Origin: Acanthaster planci
Lineage: Eukaryota > Echinodermata > Asteroidea > Valvatida > Acanthasteridae
Length of the DNA stretch: 12,624 nucleotides
NCBI RefSeq assembly: GCF_001949145.1
Contig: NW_019091841.1
Coordinates: forward strand, 1,612-14,235
Reading direction: 5' to 3'
In this document: positions 1-7,812 of the stretch, piece after piece
How the letters are laid out: every line of letters starts with the position of its first letter
Position numbering within the stretch: position 1 is the first letter of the stretch
Translations under genes and position numbers: made by a program
Notes under the pieces: generated by a model
What the model saw: the letters and a program-made list of their open reading frames with translations, nothing else
What the model was told of the DNA's origin: nothing
Database searches by the model: none

Positions 1-694
1 CTCACATAAACTACACATACATGTATATATGTATGGACTAGCAGTATATCTGTCACTATAAACATGCCAAAACTGAACATACATGTAACAATGAACGAAA
101 AATAAAAAGTGCCAAAAGCTTTAGACAAACATGAACTTTATCTTCCAACAGAACAAAGTCCTGCTAGAGAGAGGCAGATTGTCACCTCCACCACAGTGAA
201 GTACTGCACAGTGCGTCACATGAGTGTACAAAGTTAGGCTCGTGACTGGCACAAAATAGTAGTCTAAAACCCATGGATTAAGACTCGTATTAATGAGAAT
301 ACTGTTCACTTATGATCAAGACCATGAACAACCACTGCATGTACATGTAGGACAGCTTAATAGCTAAAATGCGAGAATTTGGATAAAATATTGGTATTGT
401 ACTCAGTGAGTAGAAGCACTCAAGGTTCTTGAAAGGTGAATCTGCTGTTTGCTCCAAGCACCATCCAAGAAATGTGGTGTTGGGCTCCCGAGATGTGCAG
501 TTTTCACAACCTGATAATGAGGGGCAGTCTTTTTTGTGATTGAAATTGACAAAAAATCAGCAGGGCCTCCCCCCAAAGAGTTCACTTAGTTCAATCAGAG
601 CACACTGACATTTGCTCCATCCCAGTCCAGTGGCCTTGGCATAAGTGGTTTAAGGATGGTTGGGATATAAGCTTTCCATTGATATAATACTTAC
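1..694. other. AT-rich non-coding stretch, no gene recognised
   Basis: No recognisable gene on either strand. Open frames of about 60 codons on the minus strand (121-309 and 403-585) have no recognisable motif and are the length expected by chance. Three ACATGT palindromes occur, near 20, 83 and 344. A perfect 10-bp palindrome TTACCGGTAA lies at 691-700, at the edge of the candidate splice donor described in the next entry. Confidence 0.5.
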
Positions 695-841
695 CGGTAA
701 TTGGAACAGTGAATTGTAGGTTTGATCAACAGAATTGAGCCTCTGAAATGACCTGGGCACTCGAGTTTTGAAGAGACGCCCCAGATGTTGCATGCACAAA
801 CCACATGGATACATCATCAAAGATTCAACTCGGCCTTTTCG
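695..841 (-). other. Candidate coding exon fragment, minus strand (weak)
   Basis: On the minus strand a frame is open from 841 down to 695 (49 codons), bounded upstream by an in-frame TAA at 844-842. It has two consecutive ATG codons at 817-812. From the first ATG, exactly 41 codons (123 nt) reach a junction whose next bases are GTAAGT (694-689), a near-consensus 5' splice donor in phase 0. The predicted residues look protein-like, for example VPRSFQRLNSVDQTY, but I recognise no domain. A possible continuation after an AG near 620 is short and lacks a polypyrimidine tract, so I cannot build a second exon. No promoter is visible. It could be the first coding exon of an unknown gene or a chance frame beside a chance donor, since GTAAGT is common. 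Confidence is low. Confidence 0.18.
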
Positions 842-844
842 TTA

Positions 845-1882
845 CAAAGTTCATATAAAATCTGATTTACAATACTACATGTACATGTAGTATACCATTG
901 TAGTAACACATTAATTTTAGGACAAATTTGAAGTGTAGATTGACAGTTTTGCCAATTTTACCAGATTTACCAGTACTTCCAACCCCCACCATTAAGTGGA
1001 AGGAACATGTACATGTATGTACATTGTAAGAGCATTCAAGCCTGAATTCACCTGCCTTGTAATCAATCGACTACATGTACATGTAAGTGTTGCACACACT
1101 TAATTCACCCATCACTATTTTTAAATTTTTCTTAATTCCTTATACGGGGTAAGAAAAGTGGACATTTTTGTCAAACAGTTGGTTGAATAAGAAGACCATT
1201 GAAAACTGATTTTTAAGAGGGTCTGTCTACACTAAAAAACACATTTGCACATAACCGGAATCATATCTTTCTTTAACAGCCTTGAGAATAATTGTAAGAA
1301 ATGAACTTCAATAATTATATTGATACAGTATTATAACTTTGTAACTGTAAAGATATAGTTTACACAGTTTAATAGGATTTTGATGAAAATGCCCAGCTTA
1401 CATGTATTTCAGGGTTCCAGTGGGACATGTATACATGTACTGTAACTATGTCAACTCATGTTTTTCAGGTTATTTAAAACACCGGTACCACTCTCATGGA
1501 GAAAAGCAATTCATCTGTTAAAACATGGGTAAAACAGGTACATGTATAACATTGGAGAAATGTGTCAAAATCTATGGCCTTTTATTACGTTAAGTTAAAC
1601 CTGTAGGAATTTAAGGAGAGCTAATTAAGGAATAACGAACGTCACTGTGTCTATCCACAGAGTGACAAGCATGAAACAGGCTGATTGTGCCATTCCTTGA
1701 GCAGATAACTTCATATATCATGATATATCCTCAAAATATATGCATGTACATGTTTATCAAAATAAAGTTTTTCTGAGATAAGTTCTATACCAGTAGTTTG
1801 CATCACATTTTTTTTCTACCAGACGACAAAACTAAGATTTGATTTTATGAATTGCAAATGCCTGTCCACTATTGTGTAATGT
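845..1882. other. AT-rich non-coding stretch with dense ACATGT palindromes
   Basis: No gene is visible. The stretch is notable for clustered TACATG units: a perfect 16-bp palindrome CTACATGTACATGTAG at 875-890, a double unit at 1004-1020, another at 1071-1086, and a pair near 1425-1440 separated by TATA. Single units lie near 1400, 1541 and 1746. The clusters look like short, interrupted hexamer microsatellites. The rest is unstructured, with short A and T runs. Confidence 0.5.
875..1087. repeat. Cluster of TACATG-unit palindromes
   Basis: Three double-unit ACATGTACATGT blocks occur within about 210 bp, at 875-890, 1004-1020 and 1071-1086. Each block reads almost the same on both strands. 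The motif is self-complementary, so the blocks could form small cruciforms or bind a symmetric protein dimer. Given how often the motif recurs across the window, a simple-repeat origin is the more economical reading. Confidence 0.6.
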
Positions 1883-2047
1883 TTGTCACAACTATTTTTC
1901 CTTCTGAATGTAAATATCTCAGATGATTTATCTTTTGAGTACATACACATTTATTGCAAACTACATGTAAGTTCAACTACAGTACACCCATACCAGCATT
2001 GGCACAGCTGTGGGGACAATCCACACTGCTGGCATGCAGTAAGCCTT

Positions 2048-2398
2048 ATGAGGACATGCCAGATCAATCATCTTTGGAAGAATAAACAACAGAAATTTAT
2101 AGATTCTCATGATGTAAGAAAAATTCCCCTCAAACTTGTTTCCCTGTTAATATATTCGCTTGTTTCAGACCTCTTTTTCATGCATCCAAAACATACTCTA
2201 TGGGGTCCTGTGCACATGCATTCAGGGGACACAACCCATATTCACCACTTTATGAGGACAATGGCGAAAGTAGACTGGTATCAGTCACCAAAAGCTAAAC
2301 GTGAGGTGGATAATGGAGAATCTATTAGCACTGCTCAGAAACTTCACGCGCTAGAGACAAAAGAAAATTATGATAAACCCAAAAAAACGACACTGTAA
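2048..2398 (+). other. Unrecognised open reading frame, 116 codons (weak)
   Basis: The frame is open from a TTG at 1883, but the first ATG is at 2048, giving 116 residues to the TAA at 2396-2398. The C-terminal part is lysine- and glutamate-rich (KAKREVDNGE, then KETKENYDKPKK read loosely). The N-terminal part is histidine-rich and without recognisable motifs. I see no signal peptide, membrane segment or known domain. A good-looking 3' splice acceptor (pyrimidine-rich run ending CTTGTTTCAG at 2168) lies inside the frame. A second frame (2170-2295, 42 codons) is also open after it, so an exon starting at 2169 is as likely as the unspliced frame. A GTAAGC donor-like site sits at 2039. Composition does not separate it from neighbouring non-coding DNA. 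It may be a chance frame. Confidence 0.15.
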
Positions 2399-3380
2399 AG
2401 AAACTGTTAAAATTTTGCAGACAGACTCACAAAACAGATCAAGAGGTACATAAGGATATGGTTTCTGACACATTTATTTTTCAATTTCATTCTCAAGAAA
2501 CAAACAATGCAATCAAATTGTCTTAGGTACCAAGAGGAGAGTTTGCCTTTTGGGTTTGGACAATTGGTTGTATATTTAAACAATGGCAAACAAAAATCTA
2601 ACCTCTTTAAATATTTTTTTATAGAGACAAGTCCAAAAACAAAAGCCAACATATTAATGCTGCTGGAAACTTTCCTAAATACACTTTAAAATTAAGGTTG
2701 AAAGTGCAGACTCCTACTAAGCTTACTGATAGGAAAGAATGTTACAGTTCAGTTGATTTTTATGTGGTCAAAGAAGTGATTGAGGAATAACCACCTATTT
2801 AATATCACACATTCAGAAAATTAGCAAAACTGACTTAAACACTTTTCTTACATTCCATTGAAAACCGTTTGCATACATGTAGGAAATAACAAGGCACAAT
2901 ATTTTCTTACAAGTGAAAAGGTGATATATACCTGCATTTCCAAGTATTTGTTAAATACATGTGACCCAGTCATGGCAAGGAAATGACAATTTGACAGTAC
3001 TTAAGTTTTTATAAACAGGGTGGATCAAAACAAAAACTGAAACTTAGATAGTATTGCTCCACAAATGTTGAAGACAAATCCTCAGCAAATGCAGTGTGTT
3101 CCGCAGGACAACAGATATTTTTTACAGGAACTGATGCCATGCATGGCCTTTGTCCTTGATGAAATATCCTCTGCAAGATTTAAAATAAACATGAAAATGA
3201 ATGTTACTGCAACTTCCAACACAGGCCTTCACCCCAATATTTAAAAGAAAGGGATAAACATTTGGGGTTTGTACACGACACCAGTATTGAGCATTTTAGT
3301 GGCTATTTTGAGGCAAAATTACACTATTTTAAGCTTTTCATGTGGAAAAACATGTGGAAGAACATTTTTAAATAACCACT
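2399..3380. other. AT-rich non-coding stretch, nothing recognised
   Basis: No gene, RNA or mobile element is recognised. Overlapping open frames of 60-81 codons on both strands (2407-2689) have no motif and shadow one another. A short weak hairpin is possible between CCCCAA near 3233 and TTGGGG near 3261. ACATGT occurs near 2875, 2958 and 3349. Confidence 0.45.
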
Positions 3381-3759
3381 TCCTGCCGGGGTCTCCGGAA
3401 TCGGAGACGTATGGTTTATATGCATTGCCGGGGTCTGCGAACTCGGAAAAAGGAAACAGGGCCCTGTAACAAAAGACCGTACTCCGAACAAAAGACCAGG
3501 CCGCTGGGCATTACCGACATTTTTCACTCTCAAAAGTGGTGATAATCCAGCCTTGTTTTGAAACCCTATTCCAGGGTTTGGGGCATTGAGAGTGAGCGGA
3601 TTACCACCAGGGACAAAAGCGCTCCACCACTGCAGCGATGAGCCACACAGCACCGCTGCACGTTAATCTGGCCCCTATTGAAAAGAGGTCAGCAGTGCAC
3701 TGAGCCAGGTTCGTGAACAAAAGACAGTTATACAACACCGCACAATCTGGGCTCTGTTT
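3381..3759. repeat. GC-richer patch of hairpins and short repeats, probable repeat element of unknown family
   Basis: Base composition rises clearly above the flanks. Visible structure: a 7-bp stem with a 4-nt loop (GTCTCCG at 3391-3397, CGGAGAC at 3402-3408); a diverged second copy of the same motif about 41 bp on (GCCGGGGTCT at 3386 and again at 3427); a perfect 12-bp palindrome ACAGGGCCCTGT at 3456-3467; and AACAAAAGACC at 3468-3478 and 3487-3497, with a shorter AACAAAAGAC at 3716. The nested stem at 3525-3594 is listed separately. The 109-codon minus-strand frame across it has no recognisable domain. It may be a SINE-like or foldback element, but no tRNA-type A and B box pair or target-site duplication is visible. 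It directly precedes the first copy of the duplicated segment. Confidence 0.4.
3525..3594. repeat. Nested inverted repeat (outer 9-bp stem, inner 7-bp hairpin)
   Basis: CACTCTCAA at 3525-3533 is the exact reverse complement of TTGAGAGTG at 3586-3594. Centred near the middle of the enclosed loop, AAACCCT at 3561-3567 pairs perfectly with AGGGTTT at 3573-3579 around a 5-nt loop. Two perfect stems nested in 70 bp suggest a foldable element or its transcript. There is no coding signal. Confidence 0.55.
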
Positions 3760-3967
3760 AAAAGGCTGCAGGCCTGGCTGAAATACTCGGGTGTCAATGA
3801 AGGTCACCTGTCAACTTAAAGTAGTGGCTACAGATTACTTCGTGCAGCTTTAAACGACCGCTAAATGAAATGATAAATTTTTGAAGGATTTTGAAAATGG
3901 AAAAAGTGATAGTCATGCCAGCCCAGCATCATCAACACTGAAAAATGCCCTGGCATGAAGTGGTTAA

Positions 3968-4245
3968 AGGCCAGTGTCTTTGATTCTTCTGGCTTCTAAA
4001 TTCTTTGAGAAGATTCTGTGCAGCAGACGTGCACACCATGTACAGCCTGTGATTGCTGAGCAACAGTATGGTTTTGTCCTGTCAAGGACTGTTCCACCAA
4101 TTTGACTGCCTTGTGACAGGATGCCTACCGTGCCGTTGATCAGGGTGAACAGCTGGACGTGATTTACACAGTCGTCTCAAAGGCTTTTGACCAGCTTAAT
4201 CATAAAATCTTACTTTACAAACTTAATGTGATGACCCAACTGTAA
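3968..4245 (+). pseudogene. Non-LTR retrotransposon reverse transcriptase fragment, N-terminal RT blocks, copy 1
   Basis: Reverse transcriptase of a LINE-type (non-LTR) element, which copies element RNA into DNA at the insertion site. Frame 3968 reads RPVSLILLASKFFEKIL, matching the conserved RPISLL..SK.FEKI block, then QQYGFVLSR, the QYGF block. One frameshift near 4085-4115 is needed to reach the next block, GEQLDVIYTVVSKAFDQLNH, which corresponds to the DxxKAFD catalytic motif; the usual aspartate before the S-KAFD core is V here. A TGA at 4114-4116 interrupts the second frame and a TAA at 4243-4245 ends it. The following fingers/palm residues are missing or replaced. Roughly 90 codons of a domain normally of some 250 remain, so it is not functional. 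The motif set fits a Jockey/CR1/L2-like clade, but the exact clade is not resolvable by eye. Confidence 0.8.
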
Positions 4246-4476
4246 GTGCTCATCCCATGTTCATTATGTCACTGTAGAATGGTTATAAATAGTATTTGCG
4301 GAGTGCCGGGGATGTCTGTTAGTGCGTATATTCTTTTGGTGTGAGCCCAGCACTTTTCCACCGGTGGAAAATTGGTGTGGCCATGCGTGACGCGATACAT
4401 GTACTGCACAACTTTCAGCTAACCAGGGGTACATGTATCAGCTGAGTTATCCAATCGCTTTTAAGGGGCGGGGTTA

Positions 4477-4600
4477 AACATTACTTGGGATAAGTTTCCT
4501 AGTTAAGAGATTGTGTTGAATTTAATAAACCAGGAGAACTGGTTTGGACTTGAAACAAAACAGACGTGTCCTGTCTCTCTCTCTCACTGAAATGGAGTGT
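4477..4600. repeat. 124-bp block present in copy 1 of segment A only
   Basis: Copy 1 reads GGGGTTAA then about 124 bases before AGTAGTATTGG (4601 on); copy 2 joins the same flanks directly at 6236/6237. The block contains a 6-bp stem hairpin (AAACCA at 4527-4532, TGGTTT at 4540-4545) and a CT run at 4571-4585. No target-site duplication is clear, so insertion in one copy and deletion in the other cannot be told apart. Confidence 0.6.
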
Positions 4601-4851
4601 AGTAGTATTGGCATGTACATTTACACTCGGCTTTATACGGGATGAGCACTGTTGCCATGCTACCAAATGATGGATTGGTGTTATTCTTGGGAGAAAGCCC
4701 ACGAGTGATAATAAACCGCTCGGATGGCAGTAAAGGTCTGTTACATTACTATTTACAATATACATCAATCTTTCTCTAAAATTACCTCATAGCTAATTAC
4801 GTGAATCTGACAGGAGACACTGAGGGGTGGTTGACGGTCATTGTTCTTGTT

Positions 4852-5060
4852 GGCACCCAGTTCCCTCAGGTGCACCCAAGGTTCTGTATTTGGCATTCTC
4901 TTCTTGTTAACAATTTACCTCGTCAGTGTATTATGAACAAGTGTTTGGTGTTTGCTGATGACATGAACATTTTTCGGCAAGTTCCTCAAGAATCAGATTG
5001 TGCAATTTTGCAGGATGATGTTAACAGTTCATCATTGGCAAGTTCCTCAAGAATCAGAAT
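4852..5060 (+). pseudogene. Reverse transcriptase core fragment with FADD catalytic motif (copy 1 only)
   Basis: The frame open from 4801 (GTG, no ATG) to 5088 contains a decayed VPQG-type block (FPQ at 4861-4869), then LLVNNLP, matching the usual LF.NDLP block. It continues with KCLVFADDMNIFRQV, the RT catalytic motif with FADD at 4951-4962, then DCAILQDDVNS, which fits the LQ.DL..L block. The order and spacing are right for a non-LTR RT palm. The glycine after VPQ is lost. It lies about 600 bp downstream of the KAFD block, where only about 60 residues are expected, so foreign or rearranged DNA separates the two. This segment has no counterpart in copy 2, which carries a YVDD-type core instead. 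Not functional. Confidence 0.7.
4976..5058 (+). repeat. 22-bp direct repeat at a rearrangement breakpoint
   Basis: The 22-mer beginning GGCAAGTTCCTCAAG at 4976-4997 recurs exactly at 5037-5058, a 61-bp spacing. The second copy abuts the point (5061) where the two copies of segment A become similar again. This looks like a templated insertion made while a break was repaired. Confidence 0.7.
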
Positions 5061-5088
5061 CGAATTTTGTGATGGTTGTTGTATTTAA

Positions 5089-5334
5089 TACAATTACGGT
5101 TTCAAATCTACTGAAATGATCCTCTGATGACCACTTGACTCTCAGCAAAATGCTGTGCAATGGAAGTTACGTTTATGCGGAACCTCTAACCCCCTTTCAT
5201 ACATGTAATTCTCGATGATCATGTCCTGGAATTTGTGAACACGCTCGAGATTCTTGGGGTCACAGTGCAGAGTGACCTTAAAACAGAACCCCAACACCGA
5301 AAGAGAATGAGAAACCTGGCTGTTGTATGCTTAC
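5089..5334 (+). pseudogene. Reverse transcriptase C-terminal fragment, copy 1
   Basis: This follows the FADD core but in other frames. Residues equivalent to TVSNLLK, then TGA where RTs have a conserved tryptophan, then SSDDHLTLS fit the W..DN.L.LN..K block. After a frame change, LEFVNTLEILGVTVQSDLK (ending near 5282) matches the V..lkLLGv.i..dL.W block that closes the palm. The frame beginning GTG at 5235 runs open to 5489, but its later residues are not recognisably RT. In copy 2 the same sequence is preceded by a YVDD core, to which it probably belongs. Decayed and non-functional. Confidence 0.65.
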
Positions 5335-5515
5335 TTGAATCCTATCACAGACATCTATGCCATATAAACTCGGATTCAGCATTATTTTTGAAAAAAAAAC
5401 CTTACTTTGGGACCTGTTTCTGCCAAGTGCCATGGCTTGCTTTCGCGAAAGGAGCATGTCCCCCCAAAATAAATTTGGCCCCTTTTTAAATCTGTCCTAG
5501 AGCAAAAATTGACCT

Positions 5516-5516
5516 N
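5516..5516. other. Single undetermined base at a repeat-copy boundary (contig join)
   Basis: The N is immediately followed by AAAAGGCTTCAGGCC, equivalent to 3760, and immediately preceded by sequence equivalent to about 6992. It therefore separates a suffix from a matching prefix, as expected of an unmerged contig overlap. Confidence 0.8.
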
Positions 5517-5724
5517 AAAAGGCTTCAGGCCTGGCTGAAATACTCGGGCGTCAATGAAGGTCATCTGTCAACTTAGAGTAGTGGCTAAAGATTACTTAGT
5601 GCAGCTATAAACGACCGTTAAATGAAATGATAAATTTTTGAAGGATTTTGAAAATGGAAAAAATGATGGTCATGCCAGCCCAGCATCATCAACACTGAAA
5701 AATGCCCTGGCATGAAGTGGTTAA

Positions 5725-6002
5725 AGGCCAGTGTCTTTGATTCCTCTGGTTTCTAAATTCTTTGAGAAGATTCTGTGCAGCAGATGTGGGCACCATGTAC
5801 AGCCTGTGATTGCTGAGCAACAGTATGGTTTTGTCCTGTCAAGGACTGTTCCACCAATTTGACTGCCATGTTACAGGATGCCTACCATGCTGTTGATCAG
5901 GGTGAACAGCTGGACGTGATTTACACAGTCATCTCAAAGGCTCTTGACCAGCTTAATCATAAACTCTTACTTTACAAACTTAATGTGAAGACCCAACTTT
6001 AA
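5725..6002 (+). pseudogene. Non-LTR retrotransposon reverse transcriptase fragment, N-terminal RT blocks, copy 2
   Basis: Same RT blocks as 3968-4245, at an offset of 1757. The RPVSL, SKFFEKIL and QQYGFVLSR blocks are kept and the same frameshift separates them from the second frame. Here the second frame is intact where copy 1 has a TGA (ATGTTACAG replaces CTTGTGACAG), so the run NLTAMLQDAYHAVDQGEQLD is open. The KAFD motif has mutated to KALD. The frame ends at the same TAA (6000-6002). The copies differ in which lesions they carry but share the frameshift and final stop, so the element was already dead before they diverged. Confidence 0.8.
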
Positions 6003-6383
6003 GTGCTCCTCCCTTGTTCATTATGTCACTGTAGAATGGTTATAAATAGTCTTTGCAAAGCCCCGGGGATGTCTGTTAGTGCGTACATGTATATTCTTTT
6101 GGTGTGAGCCCCGCACTTTTCCACCAGTGGAAAAAGGGTGTGGCCATGCGTGATGCGATACACGTACTGCACAACTTTCAGCCAACCAGGGGTAAGTGCA
6201 TCAGCTGAGTTATCCAATCGCTAAGGGGCGGGGTTAAGTAGTATTGGCATGTACATTTACACTCGGCTTTATACGGGATGAGCACTGTTGCCTTGCTACC
6301 AAATGATGGATTGTGTACAGTTGTGAATACTTGTGACTAAACCCAATCCCTACCATTTTATCTCTGGGACCCACTGTGACAAA

Positions 6384-6780
6384 TATTCATCGGTTCATGC
6401 TTGGGTTCCTCAAGGTACAATATTAGGACCAGCTGTATTCCTCTCCATGATCAATGATGCAAAGCCACCTGTTGGAATTAATGCATATACATTTAAGTAT
6501 GTGGATGACTTGACGAATGTGGAATGCAGAGCGAATTTTGTGGTGGTTGTATTTAATACAAATACAGTTTCAAATCTACTGAAATGATCCTCCGATGACC
6601 ACTTAACTCTCAGCAAAATGCTACACAAGGGAAGTTACTTGTACGTTTATGCGGAACCTCTAACCTCCATTCATACATGTAATTCTCGATGATCATGTCC
6701 TGGAATTCGTGAACACGCTCAAGATTCTTGGGGTCACAGTGCAAAGTGACCTTAAAAAAGAACCCCACCACTGAAAGATA
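6384..6780 (+). pseudogene. Reverse transcriptase core with YVDD motif and C-terminal block (copy 2 only for the core)
   Basis: A well-preserved RT palm fragment. VPQGTILGP (VPQG at 6405-6416) is followed by the LSMINDAKPP block and then TFKYVDDLTNVE (YVDD at 6498-6509), all in one frame open to a TGA at 6585-6587. That TGA replaces the conserved tryptophan codon; the same frame continues as SSDDHLTLSKML. After a frame change, LEFVNTLKILGVTVQSDLK (to about 6756) gives the closing palm block. YVDD with GTxLGP is typical of a different non-LTR lineage from the FADD fragment in copy 1. About 130 codons of RT survive, with a stop and a frameshift, so it is not functional. The block order VPQG, YVDD, W(stop), LGVT is natural, so core and tail probably belong to one element. 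Confidence 0.75.
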
Positions 6781-6993
6781 ATGAGAAACCTGGCCGTTGT
6801 ATGCTTACTTGGATCCTATCACAGACATCTATGCCATATGAACTCAAATTCAGCATTATTTTTGGAAAAGAAAACCCTTACTTTTGGGACCTGTTTCTGC
6901 CAAGTGCCGTGGCTCGCTTTTTCGAAAGGAGCATGTCCCCCCAAAATAAATTTGGCCCCTTTTTAAATCTGTCCTAGAGCAAAAATTGACCCT

Positions 6994-7159
6994 AAAAAGT
7001 GAATTTCGTATAAGTAAATCTGTTTTCTTGTGTACACAATATTTGAATGACTTACAAGTCACTAGTCCAAGTTTTTTTGCCACAAGTATGGCCTACTCCT
7101 CTTTTTCTGACTTTGGGTATCCCCCTCGTGCAGAAGTGCACCTTCAATGCTTAAGGAGA
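6994..7159. other. Short single-copy spacer
   Basis: Unique sequence between segment A copy 2 and segment B copy 1. A near-palindrome TGACTTACAAGTCA occurs at about 7047-7060. The 79-codon plus-strand frame over this part has no recognisable domain. Confidence 0.4.
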
Positions 7160-7485
7160 GACAGCTTGGGCCCGGTTTTCAAAATGAACTCATGCACGCG
7201 CCTGGCTCGAGCACAAATACTATAAATTCCAATGTAAATGCATTGCGCGTCTAGCTCAGCGCTCTTCACGCCAAGTGCACATAAATCTGTGCGCTGACAC
7301 GGCGGAGGGCCTGCAAGGCCATTGAAAAGCAGGCCATCTTTTGTTTCCACTCGGGGCGGATTAATTTGTTGTACAACAGATCAATTTCCATATTTGAAAA
7401 AGAGGCGTCATAGCTGCAAATTGACATGACTTAGCACTTTGCTTACCAAGCTTAATACATGTGGTAGGCTAACACAGTTTGCATT
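7160..7485. repeat. Duplicated segment B, copy 1 (326 bp)
   Basis: Aligns without gaps to 7487-7812 at a constant offset of 327. I count about 23 substitutions in 326 bp (about 7%), most of them in the first half. It ends exactly at the N at 7486. It carries a GC-richer core with CpG-containing words and TAGCTCAGCGC near 7250, which resembles a tRNA A box but has no B box at the right distance. Confidence 0.9.
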
Positions 7486-7486
7486 N
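7486..7486. other. Single undetermined base at a repeat-copy boundary (contig join)
   Basis: Preceded by ...CACAGTTTGCATT, equivalent to 7812, and followed by GACAGCTTGGGCCC, equivalent to 7160. Again a suffix meets its matching prefix. Confidence 0.8.
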
Positions 7487-7812
7487 GACAGCTTGGGCCC
7501 AGTTTTGTAAATGAACTCATGCGCACGCCTGGCTCGAGCGTGAATACTATAAATTCCAATATAAATGCATTGCGCATCTAGCTCAGAGCGCTTCACGCCA
7601 AGGGCACATAAATGTGTGCGCTGACACGGCGGAGGGCCTGCAAGGCCATTGAAAAGCACGCCATCTCTTGTTTCCACTCTGGGCGGATTGATTTGTTGTA
7701 CAACAGATCAATTCCCATATTTAAAAAAGAGGCGTCAAAGCTGCAAATTGACATGACTTAGCACTTTGCTTACCAAGCTTAATACATGTGGTAAGCTAAC
7801 ACAGTTTGCATC
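7487..7812. repeat. Duplicated segment B, copy 2 (326 bp)
   Basis: Gap-free counterpart of 7160-7485. After CACAGTTTGCAT it continues into single-copy sequence, so it is the copy connected to the right-hand contig. Confidence 0.9.

Larger units (their letters stand above)
3760..5515. repeat. Duplicated segment A, copy 1 (pairs with 5517-6993)
   Basis: The first 700 bases align with 5517 onward at a constant offset of 1757, without gaps until about 4325, at roughly 5-6% substitution. After a 124-bp block present only here (4477-4600), similarity resumes to about 4677. It then breaks completely (4678-5050 here, 6314-6522 in the other copy) and resumes at CGAATTTTG (5061 and 6532) until 5515. 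Copy 1 ends exactly at the N at 5516. The segment carries RT remnants on the plus strand. Confidence 0.9.
5517..6993. repeat. Duplicated segment A, copy 2
   Basis: Counterpart of 3760-5515, starting directly after the N. It lacks the 124-bp block, has a 6-bp TACATG-type insertion at about 6085, and carries an unrelated middle (about 6314-6522) containing a different RT core. It matches copy 1 again from 6532 to 6992 and then continues into unique sequence. Confidence 0.9.

Noticed and set aside
3324-3653. 109-codon minus-strand open frame
   Set aside because: It lies over a GC-richer hairpin patch, has no recognisable domain, and its length follows from the low stop-codon frequency there.
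4300-4345. A VPQG-like reading (GVPGMSVSAYILLV) just after the KAFD block
   Set aside because: Only weakly similar and too close to the KAFD block. A better-placed VPQ block exists at 4861-4869, in frame with FADD. Probably chance, though a deletion product cannot be excluded.
4571-4585. CT microsatellite as a regulatory GAGA-type element
   Set aside because: Too short, and no promoter or gene nearby to support it.
7248-7262. TAGCTCAGCGC, similar to a tRNA A box, as evidence of a tRNA gene or tRNA-derived SINE
   Set aside because: No B box at a suitable distance, and no cloverleaf can be drawn.
7144-7677. Matching minus-strand open frames in both copies of segment B (about 68 and 60 codons)
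   Set aside because: The frames are mirrored simply because the DNA is duplicated. Between copies at least 8 of about 60 residues differ, with few silent changes, so there is no sign of purifying selection, and no motif is recognised.
3760-7812. Genuine recent tandem or segmental duplication as the source of the paired segments
   Set aside because: Not impossible, but all three pairs abut an N in suffix-prefix order, which a biological duplication would not produce; held as the less likely explanation.
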